Positions 1-11,821 of a stretch of DNA of 64,000 nt are shown piece after piece. Below the pieces are notes generated by a model that saw only the letters and a list, made by a program, of their open reading frames with translations, was not told the DNA's origin and ran no database searches. The position numbers and the translations under genes are program-made. The DNA is from Aplidium turbinatum. Taxonomy: Eukaryota > Chordata > Ascidiacea > Aplousobranchia > Polyclinidae. How positions within the stretch are numbered: the stretch's first letter is position 1; each line of letters begins with the position of its first letter. The stretch spans positions 17,713,235-17,777,234 of the forward strand of contig OU964923.1 in assembly GCA_918807975.1 (NCBI GenBank). The letters are read 5' to 3'.

Positions 1-388
1 AGATCGCAAGCAGGTTTTTATGCGCCTGAGACCTGAGTGCACTAAACGATCGCTCCGTCTCGCAGGTGGTGAAAGGCAACGATAATCTTCCACCTCTCTT
101 ATCGTGCTAACGCCTTTTGGCAGTGGCACACTTTCGTTTCGTTCAGGCGTTTGGTCACTTTCATGCTGGCTGAAATCCTGACTAGATACAACAAAAAATG
201 ACTCAATGGAGGGCTGCAATTTTGAACGCTTTTTCGGTGGCACCTTTAAGCTGAATAAAACTGGATTGTCGGTGAAAACTTTTACTGGACGACTTTTCGT
301 AATTTTTTCTATGATGTAACAAGCAACTCCTAGGTCAGACCAATAAATTCCCGCCTCACAGTTTGTCACGCACTGACACGCAATATTA
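1..388 (-). CDS. candidate host exon, partial at left edge
   Basis: The minus strand is open for about 129 codons without a stop and runs off the left edge of the window. Its upstream limit at 388/389 is a plausible splice acceptor: reading minus, a T/C-rich stretch ends in CATGCAG just before the open frame. The peptide starts Cys-rich (ACQCVTNCEAGIYWSDLGVA), then becomes basic and Ser/Pro-rich with a KKRSK cluster and an Arg-rich end. There is no ATG at the exon start, as expected for an internal exon. I do not recognise the protein. The even residue mix and lack of stops favour real coding, but a decayed repeat gene cannot be excluded. Confidence 0.4.
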
Positions 389-1120
389 CTGCATGAAGTA
401 GATAACAAAGTAGAAATTAAAGCATGAAGTAGATGACAGTACACTCCAATTGAAATCGGAAAATAATTCAAAATGCAAAATCTTGAGTAATTGAAAAAGG
501 TTGCTTTTATTATTTGGAATTGGCAAGGGTGTAGCTTTCCTCGAATAGAATTGTGTAAGCGTGTAAATTTGCAGAACGTTAAAACTGCCACTTTACTAAG
601 TGCATTTTTTAAATAAAACTAAAAAAGTTTCAAAAATTGCATTTTTTTAATGAAATTTGAAAATAGATATTCATTTAGGGGGTGGAGTTATCAATCATCG
701 AGATAATTTTATTTCCAAGTATTTTATAGCTGTCATAATTTATAGCGATATTATATGAGCAGTTTAAAATTTTTCAAAACAGATTTTTGAGGGAGGCAAT
801 GGAAAGATCGTATTTTATTGATTAATAAATCCCATTGTAAACCTAACAAATGAAACAATGACTAATGACAAGTAACAAATAAACAATCGCAACAACAACA
901 AGGAAAAAACTCGTAGCCACATGTTGCGTAATCTTCACGTAGCTTGCTTGATGTTACGCGCGTATCATGCTTGTGACAAAAACAATCATTTTCTTCGTCA
1001 TCCTGTATTGGTTCACCTTTTGCTTTACGTTGACTTGAAGCGAAAACCAATGATCAAAAAAAGATTTAAACGTCCGTTCAAATTACATTTATTTGCAATA
1101 AGTAACCGAATGCAACCTAA
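389..1120. other. AT-rich noncoding stretch
   Basis: No gene, terminal repeat or RNA gene was recognised here. Short open frames on both strands overlap one another and look like chance. If the left-edge exon is real, this is probably intron sequence. Confidence 0.4.
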
Positions 1121-1186
1121 ACGGGGTGGCTGCCACCCCGCCACAGCGGTTACGGGGTGGCGTGGCCACCCCGTAACCCCGTAAGG
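1121..1186. repeat. GC-rich short palindrome cluster
   Basis: Two near-perfect GC-rich palindromes of about 19-21 bp (of the type CGGGGTGG..CCACCCCG) lie back to back, followed by a third half-copy. They form a GC island in AT-rich sequence. They look like a small mobile palindrome or a hairpin hotspot; no gene is associated. Confidence 0.5.
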
Positions 1187-1401
1187 AGGCGCCAGTGAAT
1201 GCGCTATAATCTTCGTAATAAAGTTGGCCACCATACAAAAGTTTTGGCTTTCCTTTTTCGCTGCCATTCTGAATCAGGGACTCTACAGTCTACACTCTGT
1301 CTGCTCGTCTAAAGCACGTCACATCTAGCACATCTCTAGCATATACGCTACCCTAATTAATTGTTCGTAAAGAATTGTAACTGTTTTACGAACAATTAGT
1401 A

Positions 1402-1576
1402 CAGTAGAACTCGGTTAATCCGGATTCGGTTAATCCGGATCTTCGCCTAATCCGGATGAAACTGGAAGTACAAATGAGTCAGGTTTGATAGAACCGTCAT
1501 CGGTTAATCCGGATCTTCGCCTAATCCGGATGGAATCGCCGGTCAAATCGAATCCGGATTAACCGAGTTCTACTTG
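1402..1576. mobile_element. Tigger/pogo-type MITE
   Basis: A 175-bp element with terminal inverted repeats starting CAGTAGAACTCGGTTAATCC on the left and mirrored on the right, flanked by TA on both sides (1400-1401 and 1577-1578). The end sequence closely resembles known Tigger termini. The subterminal word GGTTAATCCGGAT is reiterated about five times in the short body, in both halves. It has no coding capacity, so it must have been mobilised in trans. Flanking DNA carries scattered copies of TTACGAACAATTG, which may mark an older host repeat. Confidence 0.8.
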
Positions 1577-1711
1577 TATTACCGTCAATTGCATGCACGA
1601 AGAAATGCTTTACGAAGAATTGTGTTACAAAGAATTAATTTTACGAACAATTGTTTACAAATAATTGTTTTACGAACAACTGTTTATGAAAAAAACGTTG
1701 GACACCCTTAA

Positions 1712-2105
1712 AACCAGCTTTCAAAAGGCGTCGAGAATCGAGATGATAACGCTGAAGAAGCCACGTCCAGCACGAAGGAACGTAGAGATGACATTGATGA
1801 AGAAAGCAGTGCTTCAAGGATGGACAGTGGTGAAGTCAATGTCTCAGGCAATGCACCGGTAGTTGTAGAAGACAGCATGAGCCATAGATCTCTACCGGCT
1901 CTATTTGACGTTAGCATGCTGCCGGATCAGTTTCCGACTCCGGAAGGTCGTGTGTTGCAAAGGAAGCTTTTTCCGAGTTCTAATGGATGCGTCTGATGAT
2001 AACCCTGATTGTAGCCTACCTGTTACTGTTTCTGCTGTTTGTGGGCCACGGAAAACAATCGGTTATCTGCCGCAGACCAACGGAAGTTGGTCACTCGCTT
2101 TTTAG
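1712..2105 (+). pseudogene. coding-like remnant, unrecognised
   Basis: Two neighbouring open stretches in different frames have protein-like composition. One, 1712-1996, is rich in Asp/Glu/Ser with the segment LPALFDVSMLPDQFPTPEG. The other ends at 2105 with LPVTVSAVCGPRKTIGYLPQ. Neither has a convincing start. Either this is a decayed element gene or one or two exons of an unknown gene. No family is recognised. Confidence 0.3.
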
Positions 2106-2550
2106 GTCGCAAAGGAAAACATAAAAGAAGTTTGTTTTGATTAGCAGTGCTCATAAGATCGCAAGAAAGCAAACATCAAACCTATTAAACCTTAATTGCT
2201 GCAGCGGCGCTAAACGCAGTCTTTGTGAGAAAGACTAACCATTGCGAATTTGCAAACATACACATTCAATGAAATATGTTTGAAAACTCTCGCCCACCCA
2301 GAATTCCTCTCTTTTAAGAAAAAATCGACGTCTATGTGCATGCTACTATCTCAATTTATAGCTCCATCTCAAATTGTTTCAATGTAAAAACAGTGGTTAC
2401 AATACTTCAATCGATTTTATAAGTATGCTATGTCAGTTATTTTATGAAATTACCAGTTAGAATTTTCAAAATCAAACAATGTTAAGTCCGTCCGATACTT
2501 AAAAAAGCACTATATTGCTCACCCTAGTGGTTAAAAAGTATTATAAATGA
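2106..2550. other. noncoding gap
   Basis: AT-rich sequence between the coding-like remnant and the 2.9 kb inverted-repeat unit. I see no gene or terminal repeat in it. Confidence 0.4.
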
Positions 2551-3251
2551 GGGTCTGCTACTATTCGGTGAGTCCGATTCGGTGAGTCTGATTCGGTGAG
2601 TCCGATTCGGTGAGTTCCTAACCTCTAACCCCTAACCCTGAAACGGCAATGATAATTAGGCTACGGTATCCGATAATGTAAAAAAAAATAAAAAAAAATC
2701 ACCGAATAGGGATCGAACTCACCGAAACGGGCCATTCCGTATAAAGGATGCCTAACAACCAGCAAGATATTACTAGTCACACTAGTACAAAATATTGTAT
2801 ATAGTCAATCTGGGTAATGCGCAGCGCAGGAGAAATAGCGATAATGCGCAGCGGTGCGCTTTATAAGAAACAAACAAAGAAATTTAACATTTAAAAGTTG
2901 GTTATTTACTGCTAAACTACCCAGCTGTTCAGTGGAAACCAAGTCAAAAGAAGAATTGGACGGCATCCAGGCTAAAATCTTTCTTTTCCTACGTCACCTA
3001 TTTTCTCTTCATTTTAGCTTTGAAACTCGGATTTCTAACTTCGCTGCTGCAAAGAGAAGAGCGCTTGTATCCAAATGGCTCCAACGTGTAGCGATCATGC
3101 ACACACAAGCCTTTATTTAAACTAAAAGATGATAGAGAAGTATTTTTGTTTCTTTAAGAAAATGGAAAAATACGCATTTGGCCGCAACAACAGTCACGCG
3201 GTGAATGCGTGGCAACCACGTGAGGCTTTGAAATTAAGAACCAGACAGTGA

Positions 3252-3370
3252 TACAAAATGGCGGCTCGGTCTGTTGTGTTTCTCCAGGCAGCAAATAAGT
3301 CATTTTTGACGTTGCTTCAACGTTCGCTGGCGTTGAATCAATATAAAAAACGAATGATTTGCTGTCCGGT
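3252..3370 (+). promoter_or_regulatory. candidate promoter with YY1-like ATGGCGGC
   Basis: The motif CAAAATGGCGGCTC at 3254-3267 matches the YY1 start-site motif common at animal promoters. Its ATG opens a short 39-codon frame. A candidate exon follows 200 bases downstream. The next confident plus-strand gene is EFR3, whose 5' untranslated region shows a splice acceptor near 11838, so this could be a distant EFR3 promoter. That link is inference only. Confidence 0.25.
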
Positions 3371-3464
3371 GCAGTAAAAGCGTGCTTAGCTGAGCATCTC
3401 GGCTTGGACAGTTACAGCACAGAATTAAAAATTTACCGGTGTTATTAAAATGTTGAAGTTTTAG

Positions 3465-3652
3465 ACAACAACAACTACAGCAAAAATTAGTCGTAAATCA
3501 ACCGGAAACAGTGATCCCAGCGGCTCCACGGGGGTGCAGCTTAATGCGAAGTATAGCGATACAATTCGGTTTCCCACTCCAGAGGACAAAAATGTTAAAG
3601 AAAACAAAAAACAGTTTAGTATGGTATTCAGCATTAAGATGAACTACGGAAG
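3465..3652 (+). CDS. candidate exon, unrecognised
   Basis: A 188-bp open stretch is flanked by a plausible acceptor (GAAGTTTTAG just before 3465) and a strong donor (GGAAG followed by GTATAA at 3653). The frame reads Thr-rich, then basic (ISRKSTGNSDPSGSTG), then contains RFPTPEDKNVKENKKQFSM. No family is recognised. It may be coding or a 5' untranslated exon. It lies inside the 2.9 kb inverted-repeat unit, so it may instead belong to that element. Confidence 0.3.
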
Positions 3653-5314
3653 GTATAACTTCATATTTTCCAGGCTATCTAAATCTTCCTACAATATCAC
3701 ATTGTTTGTGTTACGTTCACTGTTCGAGTCATAGCAAGGAAAACAAATTATTTCCTGTTTCGAGCATTTAAAGAGAATGTCACCACTGATTGATAACTGT
3801 TACTGCCAAATTTCTTAGTTAATCCCTCTGCATTCATTTGTGACTCGTTTGTTAATTATTTGGCTTTTTTCTCCTTTGCAAGTCTACTGTACTAAAAAAG
3901 CCACCTGTTTTTGTTTTCTTTTATAATGTTTTGGCCTCTGTCGCATTTGTGTTTGCACCTGTGGTTCGTTGTCGTTAAATCAATAACTTATTAGTAAACG
4001 ATATAACGTCAGTTTACATCGAATTATACAACCATTATGACCTATTCGTTTTTCAATAATTGCCAATCCTTGAGAAAGGGAATTCGTAATTGTACTGTAA
4101 ATCGTTTTGTTTCATTCGACAAAATTGCTTTTCTCTTGACGGTCGCAAATTTAAGAAATCTCAAAGCGACCTGTGTTTAAAAGATTGTCTAAAAACGCAT
4201 AATAAGAACACGTGAAACTCAATTAAAACTCATGTGTTGTGTTGTTGTAAGCAATCCAGACAGTTCAAATAGAGCAAAGGTCAACAACGATAAACAAAAT
4301 ACGTCACTGTAACGTTGCAATAAAATAGACAAAGCGGACGTTACAATAACCCCTGTTGATAATTTGTGCCATAAACAGCCATAATTTTTATCTGCTATTT
4401 GATAATGATAACTTGTGCCATAAACTCGTTTAGTCGTTTATTTTATGCGTCAGCAAAATCTTACATTTTGTCGACTCTGTGTTTCTTGACATTGAATCAA
4501 CGTAGTTACAAGCTTGCGCCGGCAAAAGCAGCTTGTACCTTTGTGTGTATGAGGAATCATTTCTCTTTTCGTACTATAAATGAGGTCTGTGCTTGTCATG
4601 TAAAGCTTGTACTGTAGTGTACTAAACACTGATAAATTTCCCTTTCCCGATTTTGCCTGGTGGTACACTGCAAGGGCACAAAGCTGTTATAATGCAGGCT
4701 AACTGCGCATTCGACTGCGCAGTGCGCTTTAGCCCAACGCGCACTCCGCATTCGTAATTAAGCGATTATTGCGCAAGCGATGCCGAAAATTTGCTCGAAA
4801 ACAAACAAAAGGCGCACTTGACCTACTTCTTTGTACAATTGATCTACAAGTAGCAAGGTACTTAAAAAGTTAAAACTGGCTTGTCTAAGGTGTAATTTGA
4901 CCAAATGAGAGCAAAGTTTGTTAAAATTGGCTGCGCATTACCCCAATTGACTATACTGTATATATCGGGGGATAATTTACAATAACCCAATACAAAATCT
5001 ATTTTCCTGTTTTTCTCAAAACTTGAAAAAATGGACATAACATAGTTCGGTTCTAGGTGAGCGATATATATGTATGGCATCGTAGCTGCATTATAGTCAC
5101 TTTTCTAAAATATAGGGTACATTGGTGTTGTCACCATCATGTTACCAATAGAGCACACGTTATTCAGAATAGGCACTTCGCAAGAAGCTAAAGTAGGCAA
5201 TGGCAGAAAACTGGCATTTGCCTTGGTGATGAATCCGGATTGCTCTGGACTGCCAGGCAATCTCATTCAATATTCAGCTTCACTTCTATTGAGCTACTTG
5301 AATTGCAAAGTTAG
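3653..5314. other. interior of the inverted-repeat unit, no gene seen
   Basis: AT-rich DNA with no convincing coding stretch. A GC-rich patch at 4690-4780 repeats TGCGCA words that also occur at the inner terminal repeats of this unit. Confidence 0.4.
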
Positions 5315-5492
5315 GCACGGAATGGCCCGTTTTAGTGAGTCCGATTCGGTGAGTCCGATCCCTTAACGGGGGATTTTTTCAATTTTTTTTTTAATTATTG
5401 GGTACCATAGCCTAATTATCATTGCCGTTTTAGGGTTAGGGGTTAGAGGTTAGGAACTCGCCGAATCGGACTCACCGAATAGTAGCAGACCC

Positions 5493-8189
5493 GTATATAT
5501 AGCCAACAATATGAAAACATAAGAACAGTTTATTGTATAATTGCCTAAATTGCTTTGTAGACAACTACACATTGCCAGCACTACACATTGTTAAGAACAA
5601 CATATTGCTAATAAATAATCATTTGTAGATGTATCAACAGTATATTATAAATAGTGTTATAATTGCCTAACTGGGTCTGCTACTATTCGGTTATTTATTA
5701 CACTAGCCGACAAAAAAAAAAAATTTGTGGTGCCGAAGATTTTTCAGCTGTTTTCAGCTAATTTGTGGTCGCTGATTTCGAAAATGTAGTCAGTTTTTGT
5801 CCATCAGATCTAGTTTTTTAGTTACGGTGATTCCACTGCATGAGTGAACTTGTGCATGAGGGCCACTCCGTGTCGATTCACACAGTCAAGAGATTCAACC
5901 TTTCGATTTTCTTTAAATTTTACACACCTTTTTAATATTCTATATGATGAACACTTGCAATATTTGAGTTAAATTTATTGAGAAACACGAAATTTATGAA
6001 CCATTTAGTTTGGGGGGGGGGTCTGCTGAGGAGGCACAATTTTTTTTATTTTTGGCCATGTTTGAGGCCCTATTACTGCTAAACTAAATTAGGTAACAAC
6101 CCAATTTTTTTACAGGCAATAGTACTTCTGCTAAATATTAAAAAAAACAACATCGTTCACTTTGTCACTCCAAAAGGTCATAGACTCTCAAAGTTAGCCA
6201 TTTCCAGCTCTCGGTTAAAATTTTCCAAAATTTCAAAAGCTCACCAAGACCCCATTTTTGATTGATTTTGGCTGAAATTTGGTGGAAGTGTTGTTTACAG
6301 GATTCTCTATCAACTAAAAAAATGTTAGTACAAAATATTAAATAGATTGGGAGATATTTTATATGAAACATGGGTCAAAATGGAAAAAAGCTAAAAGTGG
6401 GGTCCTTTTAATATCCCGGTTACCCATGACCCCAGAGAAAATTTGCACTGAAATTTTATCCATATTCACTAAGACATGACAAGTCTACCATGCAAAATTG
6501 ATCCATGGTTCTCAATGTTTTATAGAAAGTATGCGTCGAAGTAAATCCAATTGTGGCAACCCTTCAAAAACAGGAACAGGAAGTTCTTTACTGTGTACAA
6601 GTGTGTAGCACTGGCCTGATTGCTGAAGCTAGGTTTGGATATTGCAAGAAAGTCCTATTTTTCCTGTTTATGCCTTTTGTGTTTACTGCACAAAAACAGC
6701 AGTCGCTATTATGATATTTTAGCTCATGCCACACCATTAGACTTCTTTTGTTTCGTCCATTGACGTAAATGTTCTTTCAAAGTTTTGCAAACAATGTGGG
6801 GAGCCCAAGACTTATCTTGATCCCCAACTTCACTTTACAGTAAAGTAAAGGTGTGGAGTCTGAAGGTGTTGTGTGTCCACACCTTTACTACTGTTTACTT
6901 TAAAGTTTTCTTGCTTACTTTACTGTAAAGTGAAGTTGGGGATCAAGATAAGTCTTGGGCTCCCCACATTGTTTGCAAAACTTTGAAAGAACATTTACGT
7001 CAATGGACGAAACAAAAGAAGTCTAATGGTGTGGCATGAGCTAAAATATCATAATAGCGACTGCTGTTTTTGTGCAGTAAACACAAAAAGCATAAACAGG
7101 AAAAATAGGACTTCCTTGCAATATCCAAACCTAGCTTTAGCAATCAGGCCAGTGCTGCACACTTGTACACCGTGAAGAACTTCCTGTTCCTGTTTTTGAA
7201 GGGTTGCCACAATTGGATTTACTTTGATGCATACTTTCTATAAAACATTGAGAACCATGGATCAATTTTGCATGGTAGACTTGTCATATCTTAGTGAATA
7301 TGTGGATAAAATTTCAGTGCAAATTTTCTCTGAGGTCATGGGTAACCGGAATATTAAAAGGACCCCACTTTTAGCTTTTTTCCATTTTGACCCATGTTTC
7401 ATATAAAATATCTCCCAACCTATTTAATATTTTGTACTAAAATTTTTTTAGTTCATAGAGAATCCTGTAAACAACACTTCTACCAAATTTCAGCCAAAAT
7501 CAATCAGAAATAGGGTCTTGGTGAGCTTTTCAAATTTTGGAAAATTTTAGCCGAGAGCTGGAAACGGCCAACTTTGGGAGTCTGTGACCTTTGACCTTTT
7601 AGAGTGACAAAGTGAACGATGTTGTTTTCTCAATATTTAGCAGAAGTACTATCACCTGTAAAAAAATTGGGTTGTTACCTAATTTAGTTTAGCAGTAATA
7701 GGGCCTCAAACATGGCCAAAAATAAAAAATTATGCCTCCTCAACAGACCCCCCCAAACTGAATGGTTCATAACTCTCGTGTTTCTCAATATATTTCACTC
7801 AAATTTTGCAAGTGTTCATCATATAGAATATTAAAAAGATGTGTAAAATTTAAAGCAAATCGAAACGTTGAATCTCTTGACTGTGTGAATCGACACGGAA
7901 TGGCCCTTATGCACAAGTTCACTCATGCAGTAGAATCACTGTAACTTAAAAAGTTGACCTGATGGACAAAAACTGATTGCATTTTCGGATTCAGCGCTCC
8001 AAAGTTAGTCTAAATCAGTTCAAAAACCGCCGGCACCAAAAATTGTGTCGGCCAGTGTTATTAGCAATATGTTGTTCTTAACAATGTGTAGTGCTGGCAA
8101 TGTGTAGTTGTCTACAAGTACAAAGCAATTTAGGCAATTATACAATAAACTGTTCTTATTTTTTCATATTGTTGGCTTTGGCTATATAC
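5493..8189. mobile_element. giant palindrome / fold-back element
   Basis: The left half is mirrored almost base for base by the right half. Outer arms are 5493-5611 and about 8063-8189; core arms run from 5701 to about 6848 and from about 6914 to 8057. The core ends read CACTAGCCGAC and, mirrored, CACTGGCCGAC, each flanked by TTATTA, which would be a 6-bp (or TTA 3-bp) target duplication. The ~65-bp centre holds its own hairpin (AAAGGTGTGGA with its complement). The left arm has an extra ~90 bp just outside the core. There is no credible gene. The CACT termini suggest a CACTA-like end, but the family is unproven. Confidence 0.8.
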
Positions 8190-8191
8190 TA

Positions 8192-11100
8192 GGGTGGGCC
8201 GTTTTTGACTTTTTTTCGAAATTCAAAAACGGCTAGTCATAAAAAGTGGCACATGCATGAAAAAATCACGTGTGCAAAATTTCATCAGTTTGGGGGTGCA
8301 TCTTCTGCCCCCGCAGGGGGGTCAAACTTTCAATTTTTTGAAAAAAAAGGAGAAATTTCACTTTCCGTTTTAACATAATTTTTTTTATAACTTTTATACT
8401 GGCTAGTTATAAATTGTAAGTGGGATGTACCCAGAACTTTCCAATGCAAAGGCATGGTCAAAGCTTAAGGTTTACTGCCCCCGCATCGACGACCAAAATG
8501 CTAAATTTTCACCAATTTGAAATGCTATTTTGTCTTTGCTCAATAAACAAACTTGTCGCAAAAGGGCGAGATGGTGTAAACGCTGCACGCTCATTTATGT
8601 TCTGTCCACTAACTTTGCAGGACGATACGAACTGACAAACTATAAGACGTAGTCTTGCTTAAATTAAAAGCAATAGTACCTACGTTTGATCAGTTGCAGC
8701 TATAAAACGCAACCTATAATTTACTTCAGAATAAAAGCAATATGATCTGCAGGTTCCGTAACTGGAATGTACTGTACAGTTCCACGTGAATTGTTATCAT
8801 GATTTTGTTTACACAAATTTGTCATTTACAAACCATTAAACGTTCACTTGATAGGCTACTACAGAACCACATACAAGAGTAAACTTTGTTTGACAGCAAT
8901 GTAATGATAATAAAGAACTTGTGTTCACAAAAAAAAACGAAATTGTGTCAAAAATACAACAAACAACAAGATCTTTTAGCCAGTTCCCCAGATTATAGCT
9001 CAAATTTAGTTCTGGCTGAAGTCTAATGAATCATAAAATCTTGTTTCGACTGGAACTTAGGAATTTTTTTTCCTTGATTTTAATATTGCTTTAATGTAGG
9101 TTACCCATCTCTTTCAACGCTGTCCACCACATGTGATGAGTATCTGTTGTGTGTGGCAAAGAAAACGTAGAAAACAACTGTTGTGGAGGCATCTTTTTTT
9201 GATGTGCTCTTTTATCACATTGCTTTCAACACCACGCATCGCTGTGGGTTCCGTAACTGAAATATTTTGCCAGTCTATCATCTCAAAGTAACGTTCAGAA
9301 CTGAACTGCAATATTGACAGGGTGAATTTTTGCTGACGAGTGCTGTGAGATGATAATATTCTTGAATTGAAAATTCTTCTCCATCCTAGTTCCCTTACAT
9401 AATCTTTGGTATAACATATGATTGCAATCAAAATGTTTTCAGGATGGGCATAATACGCATTCCTCTATATTACTTTGTTGAGGATATTGATAGCTTTATT
9501 CGATAGCTTCTGAGCAGAGTGTAGAATTTTAAAGAAATGTTTTTGGCCATTAGTGAAATTGCTTTCCTTTGTAATGGCAAACCATACTGGAATGTAAACA
9601 TTCATAATATAGTCCACACGATCCACCAATACAGCTGACGCGTTAGATGCAACATGTAAACATAGAATTCTATTGGCTGTGTTCAACCATCTTGAGTAGT
9701 TCATCATACCTGGACTCCTATATGCGAAATGAATTTATATATCTCCACTTTTCACTGCTCTGTGCATGTGTAAAAGATATTTTTGGTCAGTGCTGAGATC
9801 ATTTTCATCAATTTCAATCTCTGGTGCCAGAACTGCTTTATATTTGACAACATCTAGTTGTGTGACAGTGGCTAGCTGCTTTATAATGGGCCCAGTGAAG
9901 CTATCAGGTCTGCTAGTATTGCCATATCTTTTATAAGATGCCTAAGAGGCATTCATTACTATGGAGTAGGCATAATAACCATTGAAGTGGGTTTTGGAAA
10001 TGATCTTCCAGGACCTTTATCACGACGCCTTTTTGACCTGTGTTTATTGCGGTTCCATCACATCCAACTGCCATTACATTATCGTAGCTAATTTTATTGG
10101 ATCCAAGATATTCAAGAATCCCGGTAGCTATTGACACATTAGATCAGTTGGCTGCAGTAAAATGACCAATGAAATGATAACTTGGCTCCTCAAATAAAGT
10201 AATGTATTCTTCAACTGCGAAATGTTTTCGAAGTCGCCCAGCAATTTCATTTTGTTTGATGGTTTAATCTTTTCAGCCATCAACATATAGGCTAGGCTAT
10301 ATGCTTTGCGAATTTATGCACATGATAGGCCTACTTTCCATTTGAGTTGTAAACCTCTTTTTTTTTTCTCGCTCTTCTCACTTTGCTTTTATCTATGACT
10401 GATTGAGATTCGCTATCTGTTACAACTCCCGCATCTTGTAGAAATGATAAAGCAATAAGTCCTGCAGACCGATCTGAAATACCAGTACGATCGCATGATT
10501 CAGCAAATACTACTAAACTGGAAGTAACCTTACTTTCTCTGGGGTTTTCCGAGGCAAAACTGGGTTGATAATCAAAATCTTCGCAGCGTTCTTCATTGAA
10601 TGACAAAGTTTCTGAGCTTTGATAAGAAGTTAAAGGTGTTTTAACCAAAGCGCTACTTGTGCCTGCTCCTGGGTCTTCACGTAAAGAACGGAATTGTTCT
10701 GATCTTGTGACTCTCCTCGGAAAACGTTTAAAATTAGATTTTGTGACCGATTTATCATGTTTATCAATCACCATTATGCGAGTTGTTCTTTGATCAAGAA
10801 GGAACTGTTGTTTTGTAACAGGGACACGATTTTCCTGCGGGCAAGTACATTGCAGAAAATTGGAACACTTAGGCTACAACAACCAATTTCAAATATTTTT
10901 GCTTTGCAGATTCTTTCATTTGGTCCAAATTTTGCTAAAATTTAGGCCCACCTCTAGAATTTGACTTCAAAAGGATATTCATTTTTTTTGAAACTCTTTG
11001 TCATGAAAATGTACTGATGTTCGTACCTCATTCGTATCATCCTGCAAAGTTAGTGGACAGAACATAAATGAGCGTACAGCGTTAACACAATCTCGCCCTT

Positions 11101-11470
11101 TTGCGACAAATTTGTTTATTGAGCAATGACAAAATAGCATCTCAAATTGGTGAAAATTCAGCATTTTGGTCGTCGATGCGGGGGCAGTAAACCTTAAGCT
11201 TTGACCATGCCTTTGCATTGGAAAGTTCTGGGTACATCCCACTTACAATTTATAACTAGCCAGTAGAAAAGTTATAAAAAAAAATTCTGTTAAAACGGAA
11301 AGTGAAATTTCTCCTTTTTTTCAAAAAATTGAAAGTTTGACCCCCCTGCGGGGGCAGAAGATGCACCCCCAAACTGATGAAATTTTGCACACGTGATTTT
11401 TTCATACATGTGCCACTTTTTATGACTAGCCGTTTTTGAATTTCGAAAAAAAGTCAATAACGGCCCACCC
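8192..11470 (-). mobile_element. TA-flanked DNA transposon with ~440-bp terminal repeats
   Basis: Long inverted repeats (8192 to about 8630; about 11033 to 11470) start GGGTGGGCCGTTTTTGA and are flanked by TA on both sides. Each arm encodes a near-identical ~70-residue open frame beginning MGCTQNFPMQRHGQSLRF; this reflects arm identity rather than two genes. The interior carries minus-strand pieces of a broken gene, listed separately. The arms differ at scattered sites, so the copy is not brand new. The left end abuts the outer arm of the giant palindrome. I know the internal protein family as common and uncharacterised in invertebrate genomes but cannot name the superfamily. Confidence 0.85.
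9114..10774 (-). pseudogene. decayed transposon protein, unnamed family
   Basis: Four minus-strand pieces lie in the expected order of one protein. 10774-10331 is the N-terminal part, Ser-rich with CDRTGISDRSAGLIALSFLQ and a basic VIDKSKVRRARKKKE tail. 10137-9931 has VGCDGTAINTGQKGVVIKVL followed by PLQWLLCLLHSNE. 9707-9465 has YSRWLNTANRILCLHV. 9431-9114 has RELGWRRIF and FEMIDWQNISVTEP. These motifs recur, as I recall, in a large set of uncharacterised repeat-derived proteins of arthropods, cnidarians and molluscs; the VGCDGT and HSNE motifs may be catalytic. The pieces are separated by stops and frame changes, so this copy is dead. Confidence 0.7.
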
Positions 11471-11821
11471 TAATATATACTGTACTGTAATATTTCTATT
11501 TTTTATGTGATAACACAGATTATTGTTGGATACCGTTAGGGTCCGACAATCCCTTGTTACTTGTCTGCTTCCTAATAGATTTATCAACTAATGCAAATGG
11601 ACTTACACTATTAATTTTAATGTTTGATACACGATAACTTTGCTCTTCTGATTTGATTTGAGCAACCACTTTGTTGTATTTCTTGATCATGTCATGTACC
11701 ATTTTGAGTTCCATATGATTTGATAGCAATAAAAGTCTGGCATCTGCCAGTTTTTGAAGATGGCAAAAATCCCTAACAATGGATATTTGGAGGTACGGTA
11801 CTAATCCTTAAAATTAACTTT

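Larger units (their letters stand above)
2551..5492. mobile_element. 2.9 kb unit bounded by ~190-bp inverted repeats
   Basis: The sequence from 2551 (GGGTCTGCTACTATTCGG) to about 2750 recurs in reverse complement from about 5315 to 5492. Both copies carry reiterated GAGTCCGATTCGGT words and a short stretch of degenerate telomere-like TAACCC units. A second, inner inverted pair lies at about 2799-2824 and 4931-4960 around the word GGGTAATGCGCAGC. A further fragment of the outer end sits at 5673-5690. This is consistent with one nonautonomous DNA element nested in another. I see no transposase and no clear target duplication. The interior holds candidate exons listed separately. Confidence 0.55.

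Noticed and set aside
2610-2640. Telomere or chromosome-end sequence
   Set aside because: Only a few degenerate units occur, present at both ends of an internal inverted-repeat unit.
8420-8635. Conserved ~70-residue gene present twice (also 11027-11242, minus)
   Set aside because: The two copies are the arms of a transposon; their similarity follows from arm identity, and several differences change residues.
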